Below are positions 48,153-59,546 of a DNA stretch of 64,000 bases, piece after piece (the stretch's first letter is position 1; every line of letters begins with the position of its first letter). Below the pieces are notes generated by a model that searched no databases, was not told the DNA's origin, and saw nothing but the letters and a program-made list of their open reading frames with translations. A program made the position numbers and the translations under genes. Source of the stretch: Neolentinus lepideus HHB14362 ss-1 (lineage: Eukaryota; Basidiomycota; Agaricomycetes; Gloeophyllales; Gloeophyllaceae); assembly GCA_001632425.1 (NCBI GenBank), contig KV425604.1:67993-131992 (forward strand), written 5' to 3'.

Positions 48153-51100
48153 CTAGTTACTTTTGATTTGCGACCGAATGTAGTTGAGCGCAGATCCAGC
48201 ACGCAACCACTTCAGCTGATCGGCAGACATAGTATGTCTGGTGGGGATAGTGAAGGTCTCCCCGTTGCGCCTCGTGACCTTTACGCTGACGATCTCCGTC
48301 TGAGCGCCCTCAAATAGTTGTGTCAAGTCGACAGTCTCGACGATGTCGCCGGAGCCAATTCTGGAGTAGTCGGCCTTGTCGACGAACCAGAGGGGGAGAA
48401 CACCTTGTTTCTGCAAATATTGATGTAAATCCCTGCTCTACAAACGAGCCATTCACATACCTTGAGGTTAGTCTCGTGAATACGAGCAAAGGATCTCGCG
48501 ATAATCACAGCGCAGCCTCAAGAGATCTATCTTAATCCAACTCTGAAGACAGAACAGCAGAAAATCCTTACCATAGAACCTGGGCTGGAGAGCCGCGTGC
48601 TCGCGAGCGCTACCTTCACCGTAGTTCTCGTCCACGACAAGCGCCCACGGCTGGTTCCGCCTCTTGAGGCGCTTCGCCACACCGGGGATAGTGTCCACTT
48701 CGCTCTGCGATGGGTCGTGCTCATGGTCGAAGGCAACATTGACCTCCCCACCCTCGTCGTTCATAGCCTGACAGGAGTTAGGATATAGTCACAGAAAGAA
48801 TAACGTCGCGCGCACAGTGATCACTGCGAGGAATCAAGTCAGCACATATATGCACAGAACGATCCAAACCACGCACGCAAGTTCTCAGAGATGTTTGTCA
48901 AGTGGCCCTTGTACTTCAACCACGGACCCTGGAAGCCGCCCGCGTAAGCCAAAACATTGGTACGAGCAAGACAGAAAAACCCACCGCCGCCGAGATATGG
49001 TCCGTCGTGCACTTGCCTCTTACTCTCATCAGCACCTTCAACCTCGGCAACTCAAGACCTCGCGCATCCCCGCTCTCGAAATGACTCGGGAACGGCTGCA
49101 GGTACTCCAGCCGCTGACTGTCCGGCTTGATCACCACCTGCGTCTCGGGGTGCGGCTCCGGCGTCGGGCCCGGGTAGAACGACGTCTCGCCAGGCGTAAA
49201 TCCTGCTGAGGGGAGGTCCTGGCCAGAGGGCGGCGAGAATCGGAACTCCCCGCCAGAAGGGAGGGGGATGGCGTCGGTCACGGGGTTGAAGGAGAGCTTG
49301 CCGGAGAAGGACATGGCGGTGACGACCGTGGGCGAGGCGAGGAAGTTCATGGTGAAGCGGTTGCCGTCGTTGCGGGACTTGAAGTTCCTGTTGAATGAGG
49401 TCAAGATAGCTTGAGCATCCGCTAAATCAGTGCCACACGCTTAGTAGAAGAAATTGGCTACAAACCATTTTCCTCGCCCTTCTTATCCTCCCGCTTCCAC
49501 TGCCCGATACAAGGTCCGCAAGCATTCGCCAAAACAGTCGCACCGACATCCTGAAGCACGTCCGTAACCTGGTCGCGTTCCATAGTAGCCCGAATTTGCT
49601 CTGACCCGGGTGTGCACAAGAACGGAACCTGACCCCATCCGCAAATCACTCATCATCCCTGCATACATAAACGCAGCATACACTCACCTTGGCAGTCAAC
49701 CCAGCCGCCTTCGCCTGCCTAGCCAGATCCGCGACCGACGTCTCCACACCGCGCATACAACCCGAGTCAGGCTCCTGTCAAAGAAGCATGCCACAAACGA
49801 AACTTACCATGTCCTCGTAAGAGCTATTCGTACACGACCCAATCAACCCCGCCGAAATCTCGTCCTTCCACCCCTGCTCCCGCACAAACTTGCCAAAGCG
49901 CGAGAGCGGCGTCGCGAGATCGGGCGTGAACGGCCCGTTGATCGTGGGCTCCAGCTCCGACAAGTTCTGTCACCACGCATGCGGATCGGATCGCGTCAAA
50001 GCGCCGGTGGAGGAGTAGGAAAACGCACGATCTCGACAACCTCATCGTACTCCGCGCCCTCGTCCGCGGCCAGAAACCCTCGCGCGGCGGCCTCGTCTGC
50101 CGCGTTGGCGACGGGCGCTCGCCCGGTCGCGTGGAGGTACGCGCGCATGCGTGGGGTATAGGGGAAGGTGGAGGTCGTTGCGCCGACTTCGGCACCCATG
50201 TTCGAGACCGTTGCCAGACCTGTGTAGTGGAAATGTGAAATGGGGTGAGATGGGTTGGGGAGGAAAGGAGGGGGAGGGAGGGAGAACGTACCTGTACAGG
50301 ACTGGTTGAAGACGCCGGGTCCGAAGTATTCCAGGATGCGGCCTGTGCCGCCCTACTCAATTCTTGAGTGAAATTATGGAACAAGCGGCTGGAGGGATGC
50401 GTGCACACCTTGACAGTTAATTTACCAGCGAGATGCAGGATGAGGTCCTTGGGTGTCGCCCAGCCGTTCAGTTTACCAGTCAAGTGAACACCTGATCGAA
50501 TGATTATGAATCCATGATCCTTTATTGCAAACAGAGGGACGCACCGACGATTTGTGGCGCCTTCAACTCCCAAGGTGTACCCGTCATGGCGTCTACGGCG
50601 TCCGCACCGCCAACACCAATAGCGAGGAGACCCAGACCGCCAGCATTGGGAGTGTGCGAGTCTGACCACAATTAATGCGCCATGAAAATATTTTCGAATG
50701 GTAGGACGATACATACCAGTTCCCAACATGAGCAAACCTGGTGCGGCATAGTTCTCCAGGACGATCTGGTGGATGATACCCGACCCAGGTCTCCAGAACT
50801 CGATGCCGTACTTGCGAGCGGCACTCTCCAGGAACTCAAAGACTTCCTTGTTGTTCTCTATGGAACGCTACGGTGTGTCATTCAGAGTTTAACAGGAGTC
50901 TTGAAGGACGTCAGGACTGAAGTTTACCTGCAAATCAGCATCGGCGCCAACGTTCGCTTGGATCAGATGGTCGCAGTGTATGCTCGTCGGAACCGCACAT
51001 CGGGGTAGGCCAGCGCTCATAAATTGCAATCTACAGTACAGGGTAAGATAGCTGGCCTACGGAAACAGATAACTACGGCCCCTCACAATGCCATCCTGTC

Positions 51101-51473
51101 AAATCATCCTCCTTGTTCAGCTAGCACAATCTCTCGCCATAGGGCGCTAAGATGCTCACTGAGCAGACGCATCCTGCATCGCAACCCTCTCCGGACTCAG
51201 CTGGAGGTACGTCTCGCCCCTGACGAGCTTCTTGCCCCCAGCAAGACTCGCCTCCGGGTCATGGAGATGGCTGTACAAGATTTTCTCCGCGAGCGTCAGC
51301 GGTCTGTTGCCCAAGAGTTCCCGCACGCGGTCCAGCTTCTTCAGGAGCAAAGGGTACGGGGGAGTGATAGACGAGCAGTCCTTGTCGGCGAGGGGAGGGA
51401 CGGTGGCGAGAGAGCGGCGGGAACGCCGCTGGAGGGTCCTCTGCAGAGAGCAGGAGGCGGTCGCTGTCGACAT
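48153..51473 (-). CDS. ACO2: Mitochondrial aconitase, Aco2 (homocitrate dehydratase) type
   Basis: 4Fe-4S hydro-lyase. The sequence resembles yeast Aco2, implicated in lysine biosynthesis, more than the TCA enzyme Aco1; the N-terminus [19 protein letters not shown] and [20 protein letters not shown] are Aco2-like. A presequence is present ([20 protein letters not shown]). Blocks in order: [74 protein letters not shown], the cluster ligands [14 protein letters not shown] and [60 protein letters not shown] and [20 protein letters not shown]. The end is [13 protein letters not shown]. Many short introns; several stay open. It converges with MSH1 78 bp away. Confidence 0.9.
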
Positions 51474-52002
51474 CGCCGATGGTCAAGAGCAAGACTAGTG
51501 GCCCTCCAAGCCTTGCAGAGGAAAACTTGTGATCGGCCGAAAAGCTCCTGTCCTTAATATCGCCGTCCCTGATTGGTTGGATCTGATCCTGCTCAGGTTA
51601 TTTAGGGTTAAAATATTTAATGAAAATACCATTGCTTATTTTGTGTATTCCAATGAAATAAACTGTCACTCCCACGTGAAGTGGCAGTGCACCTAGCCAA
51701 GAACTGTACCTGGATTAATGTCCACTACTCATCGCTTGAGAGCTCAAAGTGCGTCTACCTACAGCCTCTATTGACCACGACATGCAATATTCTCCTTACA
51801 CACGTTGTCTAGATGGAGGCATCTCCCACCCCATAGTCGTCAGATCAATGGAGCGAGTGGCTGTAGTGCATGGATCCGCCGCCGGCACCCAACTCGTCCG
51901 CAGGAGTGACGTCAAGCCACCACCTCTATAATCTCCAGTCGTGCCCTCCAAAATGCCCATCCTTCTGTCCTTCACCCCAACTGTGCATACGATCTCTTTG
52001 CT
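51474..52002. other. Divergent intergenic region (529 bp)
   Basis: Promoters of ACO2 (minus) and the Frag1/Sfk1-like gene (plus). AT-rich around 51600-51660; no other signal was recognised. Confidence 0.5.
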
Positions 52003-52959
52003 ATGGCCATCTTTGCCCACAGATACCACCACTGGGCCTACGTCTGGGTGCCCGCGTTCGGCGCCTTCATCTGGTGCGGGACCCTGCTTGCCATGATCAT
52101 CACCTGGGCTGCCCAGGGAAAGCCCATCTATGTCTCTGAAGACGGGACGATACCATATATTTCCGATATTGGCGCAGATATTCTGAAGCCCCTGTTTGTG
52201 ACCGGGTGCTCAATTACTGCCGTGGCGTTCTTTCTGAGTCTCGTGTGCGAGCGGTGGCTGAGACACTCTGGAAGGTGAGGCAGGCGTCATCTTTGAAATT
52301 AGTGGCAACACCCATATTGGTATCAGACTTATCGCGGACATGCGGGAAAGAGAAAAGATCTTCTCGATACTCGCCATCCTCGGCTCGTTCATTGGTGGAT
52401 GCGGACTTATCCTACTATCTATCTTCGACACGAAACGTCATTCCTCATTACATCGAGTCTTCCTCCTCGTATTTATCGTTGGCGTTGCTCTTAGCGCCAT
52501 CTTCACCATTGCTGAGGTGTGTATGCAGTTTCCACCTCACGACTTATGTCCTTCTGACGCCTTCCCCAGTACCGCTGGATATCCAAAGACTTTGTAGAAG
52601 TCCGCCGGCTCAAAATCGCCTACATTGCCAAGGCTATCATCGCCACCGCGCTCATCGTCCTGGCCATCGCCTTCGGCATCACGCTCTACGAGTCGACCAA
52701 CGCCGGCGCCATCCTCGAGTGGACAATCGCCTTCGGCTACACGTTCTTCCTCCTCACGTTTGTGTACGACCTGCATATGAGTAAAGGCATGCACAAGGGC
52801 GAACTCAGCCGCGACCGCCTGATGCGCGAGAACGGGCTCGCTGGCCAGGGTGCGACGATCTGGGGGCGCGGAAGTGTGAGCACCGCGGGTGGGACGGCGA
52901 GGACTAGTAACGAGACATATGCGTTACCGACATACACGCAGGGTGCAACACATGTCTAA
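52003..52959 (+). CDS. Frag1/DRAM/Sfk1-family membrane protein
   Basis: Multi-pass membrane protein; yeast Sfk1 in this family affects plasma-membrane lipid asymmetry and PI4-kinase recruitment. Three exons: 52003..52274, 52327..52516 and 52570..52959, about 283 residues. The N-terminal segment WVPAFGAFIWCGTLLAMIIT is followed by the luminal loop signature YISDIGADILKPLFVTGCSI. Further segments: ILAILGSFIGGCGLILLSIF, VFLLVFIVGVALSAIFTIAE, IAKAIIATALIVLAIAFGIT and ILEWTIAFGYTFFLLTFVYD. Together these give the six spans expected. A hydrophilic Ser/Thr/Gly-rich tail ends TYTQGATHV. FDTKRHSSLH between spans 3 and 4 matches the family pattern. Function is inferred from the family only. Confidence 0.85.
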
Positions 52960-53539
52960 GGAGGCTGAGGGGGAGATGTCTTCAACCCGACGAAAACGAT
53001 ACCTCGACACGATTGAACGAGGAACTTAGATCACAGATGGTGAATGGACAGTGGATCGGTCGCACTTTAGATTCCTCACGAAATGTACATGATGTACATC
53101 TTGTATAATATACCCGTAGCTGTTTCATTAATGTCGTTTATAGTTGCTGTATCGATATCCACATTCATGTACAATATCCTATAGTGACTCGCATGTGGAG
53201 GTATTGGTAGTGTAAGGAGATAGGAATGTTTACCGGGTGGCTGAAGATGTCCGACGCGTCCGACGGATGTGGCAACTCGGACACTTTCCCTCTTACCATC
53301 AGCCACCATGAAGTCAAGACATACAACGAGTGTGCTGCGCCATCCACTCTCCACTTCCACTCTGACTACCAGGATCTGAGCATCGCGTCCTGATAGTTCT
53401 GGTTGAAGTTGGGAATGGCCTCACGCTCGCTATGTTTCAATCCTGACCGTGTCGTCATACAGCCAGCCGCCCGTCAAGAAAAGACAGCTTTGTGGGCATC
53501 GATCGACATGCCAGCCACTGCCAGCCACTTCAGAAAATG
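52960..53539. other. Intergenic region; start of duplicated unit A at about 53097
   Basis: 3' flank of the Sfk1-like gene, then the promoter region of membrane-protein copy A. From about 53097 it matches 56770 onward at very roughly 80-90% identity. No other gene was seen. Confidence 0.6.
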
Positions 53540-53548
53540 TATAAATAC
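53540..53548 (+). promoter_or_regulatory. TATA box of membrane-protein copy A
   Basis: TATAAATAC lies 26 bp before the first ATG (53566) and 41 bp before the second (53581). With a usual TATA-to-start distance, transcripts would barely include the first ATG, so the second is the better start. The same element occurs at 57207 in copy B. Confidence 0.6.
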
Positions 53549-53580
53549 CCTGCCCCCTCCCCTCCATGTCCCCCAACAAC

Positions 53581-55542
53581 ATGGAACAATACTTTACTGT
53601 CACTCGACTCTTAGGTACAGCCGGTCTTACATCTTCGGTGCTCGACACCTTCGACATCCCTGGTCTCTCTCAGCTTCTACGGAGCGTCGCTCCTCTGCTG
53701 CGACGACTATTCTCTGTTCTCTTTGGGTGCATGCTCTCCCCGCAGCTCCCGGCGCCCGCTCCAGTTCTCTTGCTGGACGCCGCACCCGATGAAATGGAGA
53801 AGAAGACATCGATGTTCCTCGTCGGCACCACGGTACTCGGACTTGCTGTATCTACAATAGGTTTTATTATCGTCGCCGTTTGGTTATTCGCTACAAGGAC
53901 ACCCGCGCTCGACAACTCTGATTCGACCCCCGAGGCGGATTGGGTAGTCAACTCTATTGCGCCCTCCCACACTATCACGGTAAGCACAGTCTTTAGTTGT
54001 TCCTTGTCAAGCTCGTTTAACATTATCTCTAACAGGACTCTACATGCCTTACGTTCTCCCCGGTGCTCTCCGAGATCGACCTCGACAACGTCTCTCGAGG
54101 CACGGTGCATGACTCCTCGACCAGCGTGGGCAACATCCTCTCCGGCCTCAACGCCCCGCTTAAGTTCCCCGCGTCTCGTCGGAAGCCTGACCAAAGGCTG
54201 TTAGGAGGGGAAGCTCTCTCACAGTTGGTAAGTACATCTGCCATCTACGTTATATCGCCACTTTCCACGGGAAATGGGGCTAACGCAGTACTATGTAGTT
54301 CAATGGCTCTTACGTCTTAGGCAACGGTCAGCCATACGTCGACTACATTTCCGCGATCAGCGCTCCACACCGAGCAGTAAGTGGGATCCCCTCTTGCGGG
54401 GCCTCAGCCCGGCTCTAATCCAGTATCATAGCTCGTCGGACCTCGCCTTTCGTACTCCCTATCAGAGATCACAAACCACGGTCACACAAGGGCATCTGAA
54501 ACATTGCAGGACAATGGACGACGTCCTCCCCACCTTAGACTTGCAGATCAACCGGTAAGCAATGCTTTGTGTTCTTCACGTGGATGATTCTTGACGGTAT
54601 CTCGTGCAGTTCGACCTTTCACAGGAGGAGGTACGAGAGTTCGCAGGCGGACTCCTCAGCGCCTCCACCAGCAAGCACCTCCCGTCGATCCCATCTCTAG
54701 ACTACGCAAACCTTTCGGTAGGCGACATCCAAGAGCACCCGGCCGGTCCGGGCGGCATCATTCGAGGAAGTGCGGTATCTTCTCCTTCGACCTTACAAGG
54801 CCACCGGCGCAGCCCCCAAGGTGTAAGGGGCCCCGGACAGACAGTTAGTAAATCCTTTATCCCTCCCGTAGAACAATCTCAACTATTTTTTCCGTAGCAT
54901 GGCCTCTGGTCATCACCCGTCTGTGATCAAGTGTCAAATCGGCGCTCACTCCGCACGTCCTCTCGCTCAAAGCGCAGCTCCATCTCAGCAAGTACACCTC
55001 AACGCGATCAACTCTCGTCTCCTCCGACATACGGCCACCGGCGCAGCCCCCGAGGTGTAAGGGGCCCCGGACAGACAGTGAGTAAACCGTTCCTTATTCC
55101 CGAGCATTTCTGATCCTGCTTATTGTAGGCCACATGCATCGTTCCGACTGGTTCGGACGGCTCCGCGACATCATTTTCTGCTCAGACGAACAGCAATCGC
55201 AGGAGCGACGAGAAAGAGTATATTTTACGGAGACTTGACGAGCTATATCGGAGGACAAGAGATCACCTTGAGGAGAGTAAAAGGAAAATGCGAGAATGGA
55301 AGGAAGCAAGGAAGAAGAAACTGGAAGAAGAGAGAATAGAGAATAGAGACATAGAAGAGAAGGAAAGAGAGACGACAATACAACCACGATTGGATCTAGA
55401 CAACGCGACGCAGGTCGAATCGCAACCACCCGCTCTTCCAACTCCTCCATCGACATGGGACCTGTCAATACTCCCGGAGCCGCTGGTCGCCCTCCCACCC
55501 CCGCCAACTCCCGAACCCGACGACAGTATATGCAGTCTGTGA
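53581..55542 (+). CDS. Unrecognised single-pass membrane protein, copy A
   Basis: Seven exons: 53581..53979, 54036..54227, 54299..54376, 54432..54554, 54610..54843, 54898..55077 and 55129..55542; every exon is a multiple of three, giving about 539 residues. I know no family. Residues 1-70 contain hydrophobic stretches but no clear signal peptide. One strong membrane span follows (MFLVGTTVLGLAVSTIGFII) near residue 90. Beyond it lie an N-glycosylation-prone stretch, a segment QEEVREFAGGLLSASTSKHL, the repeated element GHRRSPQGVRGPGQT / GHRRSPRGVRGPGQT in exons 5 and 6, a charged coiled coil (KEARKKKLEEERIENRDIEE) and a proline-rich tail ending EPDDSICSL. TGA is followed at once by TAG, then the minisatellite. 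Compared with copy B it lacks one 90-codon exon. Confidence 0.75.
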
Positions 55543-55546
55543 TAGG

Positions 55547-55990
55547 CCTACGCTCCCCCGGGCCACAGTCATGGACAACCTCCCCCTCCCGCAAAACTGA
55601 TTCTTCCTGTCCGCGACACGCCTACGCTCCCCCGGGCTACAGTTCTGGACAGCTTGCGCTACCTACGACATCCCCCACGCTCGATTCTTCCGGTCTACGA
55701 CACGCCTACGCTCCCCCGGGCCATGGTCAAGGACAACTTATGCCGCCTTTGCCATCCTCGATATCCGATTCTTCCTGTCCGCGACACGCCTACGCTCCCC
55801 CGGGCTACAGTTACGGACGACTTATGCCGCCTTCGCCATCCTCGACATCCGATTCTTCCGATCCACGACTCGCCTACGCTCCCCCGGGCCACAGTTATGG
55901 ACGAACTACACGGCCTCCGCCATCCCCTACGTCCGAGTCTTCCGGTCCACGATATGCCTACGCTCCCCCGGGCTATAGTAGTGGACATTT
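55547..55990 (+). repeat. 84-bp minisatellite after copy A, six units
   Basis: The core CCTACGCTCCCCCGGGC begins at 55547, 55621, 55705, 55789, 55873 and 55957, so spacings are 74, 84, 84, 84 and 84 bp. It starts five bases after the copy A stop codon. Because 84 is divisible by three, one plus frame reads a 28-residue period opening AYAPPG; other frames are also open. Confidence 0.95.
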
Positions 55991-56264
55991 CTTACTCGAG
56001 TGCGACGTTTCTCCTTCTCTCGATTTGTTTGTGATAGAACCTGTAGTGTATGGATCATTGGTAGCGCTGGGACTCAAGTATGTATGGATTATGGACACAT
56101 TCCTTAGGATTAGTGTATACATTATAGAGACAAGTTGTATGTATCAGTACTAGCACGTCGTGGATATCTATATTTTTGAACATTGATGTGGCTGTGCAAG
56201 TCACGCGAGATTGCTCGCCGCGTCTGGTCGTGTGCCTGTCTCTATCTATTACCACTGTGTTGAA

Positions 56265-56779
56265 ATGTCGAAACGCTCTGTTTCTACTGATGGTTCTTCA
56301 AGTTCCTGGACTGCTAAAAGACGACGTACAGGTAGTCTCCCTGCTTTCGGCGCAGCAACAGAAGATGATATCCAGCCGACTCAAACCGACGTTCCATCTT
56401 CATCTGCCCCATCTAACAGGATATTGCCCCCTGACTACATTCCTCTACTTACAACTCTGTGCGCCCGTGTCCTCGTTGCTAACATTCAAACGTTAGCCAA
56501 GGACGAAGATACTTGGGCCGCTACGAGAGAATGGTTCAAAGTAGTCCCCGACCCCATGATTCCGAAGATTTTTTCTATGCTACGTGCATCCTGTCCGACT
56601 GTTCTCAGCCACGGCTTTATCTTGGCTGTATGACCCTCTGCTAGTTTTGGTAGTGCTGATATCTCGGACAACAGGATTTCATGCGGGGACCTACCATTAC
56701 TTTGACTGACGACTTACCCGGAGTCCAGCGCATGACTATTTCTGGGGTTGCGCGATTACAGTATATTTATCTTGTATAA
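56265..56779 (+). CDS. Small hypothetical gene ending in the duplication breakpoint
   Basis: Two exons (56265..56627 and 56675..56779) encode about 155 residues: a basic Ser-rich N-terminus (MSKRSVSTDGSSSSWTAKRR), then YIPLLTTLCARVLVANIQTL and WFKVVPDPMIPKIFSMLRA, which looks folded and helical. Exon 2 adds DFMRGPTITLTDDLPGVQRM. The last codons, from about 56768, lie in sequence that matches the left flank of unit A (CTTGTATAATATACC), so the present C-terminus was supplied by the duplication join. It is probably a 3'-truncated older gene. I recognise no family. An in-frame ATG at 56211 is an alternative start. Confidence 0.5.
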
Positions 56780-57206
56780 TATACCGGTATTTGTTTTGTT
56801 AACGTCTTTTACTGTCCCTGTATCGATATCCATATTCATGTACAAGATCCTATAGTGACTCGCAACTGGAGGTTTTGAGTTCGTAGTGCAAGAGCAGGGA
56901 GTTTTACCTGTGGCTGAACATTTTTCCGACGCGGTGTGGTAACTCGGACAGTTTCCCTCTTACCATCGGCCACCATGGAGCTAAGACATACAGCAAGTGT
57001 ACTGCGCCATCTACTCTCTACTTCCACTCCGACTACCAGGATTTGAGCGTTGCATCCTGATAGTCCTGGTGGAAGTTGGGAATGGCCTCATGCTCGCTAT
57101 GTTTCAATCCTGACCGTGTCGTCATACAGCCAGCCGCCCGTCAAGAACAGACAGCTTCGTGGGCATCGATCGACATGCCAGCCACTGTCAGCCGCTTCAG
57201 AAAATG

Positions 57207-57215
57207 TATAAATAC
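57207..57215 (+). promoter_or_regulatory. TATA box of membrane-protein copy B
   Basis: TATAAATAC at the same relative position as in copy A, 41 bp before the preferred ATG at 57248. Confidence 0.6.
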
Positions 57216-57247
57216 CCTGCCCCCTCCCCTCCATGTCCCCCAACAAC

Positions 57248-59542
57248 ATGGAACAATACTTTACTGTCACTCGACTCTTAGGTACAGCCGGCCTTACATC
57301 TTCGGTGCTCGACACCTTCGACGTCCCTGGTCTCTCTCAGCTTCTACGGAGTGTCGCTCCTCTGCTGCGACGACTATTCTCTGTTCTCTTTGGGTGCATG
57401 CTCTCCCCGCAGCTCCCGGCGCCCGCTCCAGTTCTCTTGCTGGACGCCGCACCCGATGAAATGGAGAAGAAGACATCGATGTTCCTCGTCGGCACCACGG
57501 TACTCGGACTTGCTGTATCTACAATAGGTTTTATTATCGTCGCCGTTTGGTTATTCGCTACAAGGACACCCGCGCTCGACAACTCTGATTCGACCCCCGG
57601 GGCGGATTGGGTAGTCAACTCTATTGCGCCCTCCCACACTATCACGGTAAGTACACTCCTTAGTTGTTCTGTGTCACGCTTATTTAACATTATCTTTGAC
57701 AGGACTCTACATGCCCTACGTTCTCCCCGGTGCTCTTTGAGATTGATTCCGACAACGTCTCTCAAGGCACGGTGCATGACTCCTCGACCAGCGTGGGCAA
57801 CATCCTCTCCGGCCTCAACGCCCCGCTCAAGTTCCCCGCGTCTCGTCGGAAGCCTGACCAAAGGCTCCTAGGAGGAGAAGCTCTCTCACAGTTGGTAAGT
57901 ACATCCGCCATATACGTTACATCCTTTTGTAGAAGGCGTGTCTGATATATTCATTGCAGTTTGAAGATATCAGCGCAGCTGCCTCGCGAGAGCCTCATAC
58001 CTCCGCCGACAGGTCTGGTATCACCGCCCACCTCCCGCCACTCTCATCAAACTGCATCGTTGGCGACGTCAATGTAACGGTAACTTGCGCCATCGACTTT
58101 CACTCGGCGGTTTCGAAGTCTTCATCATTGGCCAATGCCATACATCATAGTATAAGCGTGTCTGGGTCGCTGCCGGTCAATGGACAAGACGAAATCCTGG
58201 GGAATGTAAGCTACGCCTCAGTTCGAGCAGTAAGCAACGCTACTTTCCACGGGAAATCGCAAATCGGGCTAACGCAGTACTCTGCAGTTCAATGGCTCTT
58301 ACATCTCAGGCAACGGTCAGCCATACGTCGACTACATCCCCGCGATCAGCGCTCCACCTCGAGCAGTAAGTGGGATCTCCTCTTGTGGCGCCGTAGCCCG
58401 GCTCTAATTCAGTAATCATAGCTCGGCGAGCCTAGCCTTTCATCCTCCCTATCCGACATCACAAACCACAGTCGCGCAAGAGCGTCTGAACCATCACAGG
58501 ACAATGGAAGACGTCCTCCCCACCTTATATGTGCAGGTCTGCCGGTAAGCAATGCTTTGTGTTCTTCACGTGGATGATTACTGATGGTATCTCGTGCAGA
58601 TCTATCTTTCACAGGAGGAGGTACATGAGTTCGCAGGCGGGCTCCTTCGTGCCTCCACCAGCAAGCACCTCCCGTCGATACCATCTCTAGACTACGCAAA
58701 CCTTTCAGTAGGCGACATCCAAGAGCACCCGGCCGGTCCGGGCGGCATTATGCCAGGAAGTGCGGCATCCTCTCCTTCAATTTTACAAGGCCACCGGCGC
58801 AGCCCCCAAGGTGTAAGGGGCCCCGGACAGACAGTGAGTAAATCCTTTATACCCACCGTAGAGCAATCTCAACTGTTTTGTTCCGTAGCATGGCCTCTGG
58901 TCATCACATGTCTATGATCAAGTGTCAAATCGGCGCTCACTCCGCACGTCCTCTCGCTCAAAGTGCAGCTCCATCTCAGCAAGTACATCTCAACGCGATC
59001 AACTCTCGTCTCCTCCGACATATGGCCACCGGCGCAGCCCCCGAGGTGTAAGGGGCTCCGGACAGACAGTGAGTAAATCGTTCCTTATTCCCGAGCATTT
59101 CTGATCCAGCTTATTGTAGGCCACATGCACCGTTCCGACTGGTTCGGACGGCTGCGCGACATCATTTTCTGCTCAGACTAACAGCGATCGCAGGAGCGAC
59201 GAGAAAGAGTATATTTTACGGAGACTTGACGAGCTATATCGCAGGACGGGAGATCACCTTGAGGAGAGTAAACGGAAAATACGCGAATGGAAGGAAGCAA
59301 GGAAGAAGAAACTGGAAGAAGAGAGAATAGAGAATAGAGACATAGAAGAGAAGGAAGGAGAAGACAGAATGACTACGACACAACCACGATTGGATCTCGA
59401 CAGTGCGACGCAGGTCGATTCGCAACCACCCGTCCTTCCAACTCCTCCGTCGACATGGGACTTGTCAATACTCCCGGAGCCGCCGGTCGCCCTCCCGCCC
59501 CCGCCAACTCCCGAACCCGACGACAGTATATGCAGTCTGTGA
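57248..59542 (+). CDS. Unrecognised single-pass membrane protein, copy B
   Basis: Eight exons: 57248..57646, 57703..57894, 57960..58229, 58288..58365, 58422..58544, 58600..58833, 58889..59068 and 59120..59542; all are multiples of three, giving about 632 residues. Exon 1, with the membrane span, differs from copy A at only four bases over about 410. Exon 3 (270 bp) has no counterpart in copy A. It encodes a hydrophilic segment with Cys and N-glycosylation sites (SSNCIVGDVNVTVTCAIDFH and ILGNVSYASVRA), suggesting a secreted-side domain. The rest parallels copy A: SQEEVHEFAGGLLRASTSKH, the doubled GHRRSP-type element, the charged coiled coil with a short extra stretch (EGEDRMTTTQ), and EPDDSICSL. 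No stop or frameshift was found. Function unknown. Confidence 0.75.
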
Positions 59543-59546
59543 TAGG

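Larger units (their letters stand above)
53097..55990 (+). repeat. Segmental tandem duplication, unit A
   Basis: This unit aligns along its whole length with 56770-59990 in the same orientation. It contains promoter, membrane-protein gene and 3' minisatellite. Identity varies sharply: about 99% over 53410-53980, clearly lower on both sides. Boundaries are approximate. Confidence 0.85.

Noticed and set aside
53670..54194. 174-codon minus-strand frame, duplicated at 57337-57861
   Set aside because: Antisense of exon 1 and intron 1 of the membrane-protein genes; it persists only because the copies are nearly identical.
55540..55545. Stop-codon readthrough linking copy A to the minisatellite frame
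   Set aside because: TGA is followed directly by in-frame TAG, and the first unit is 74 bp, shifting frame; simple readthrough is unlikely.
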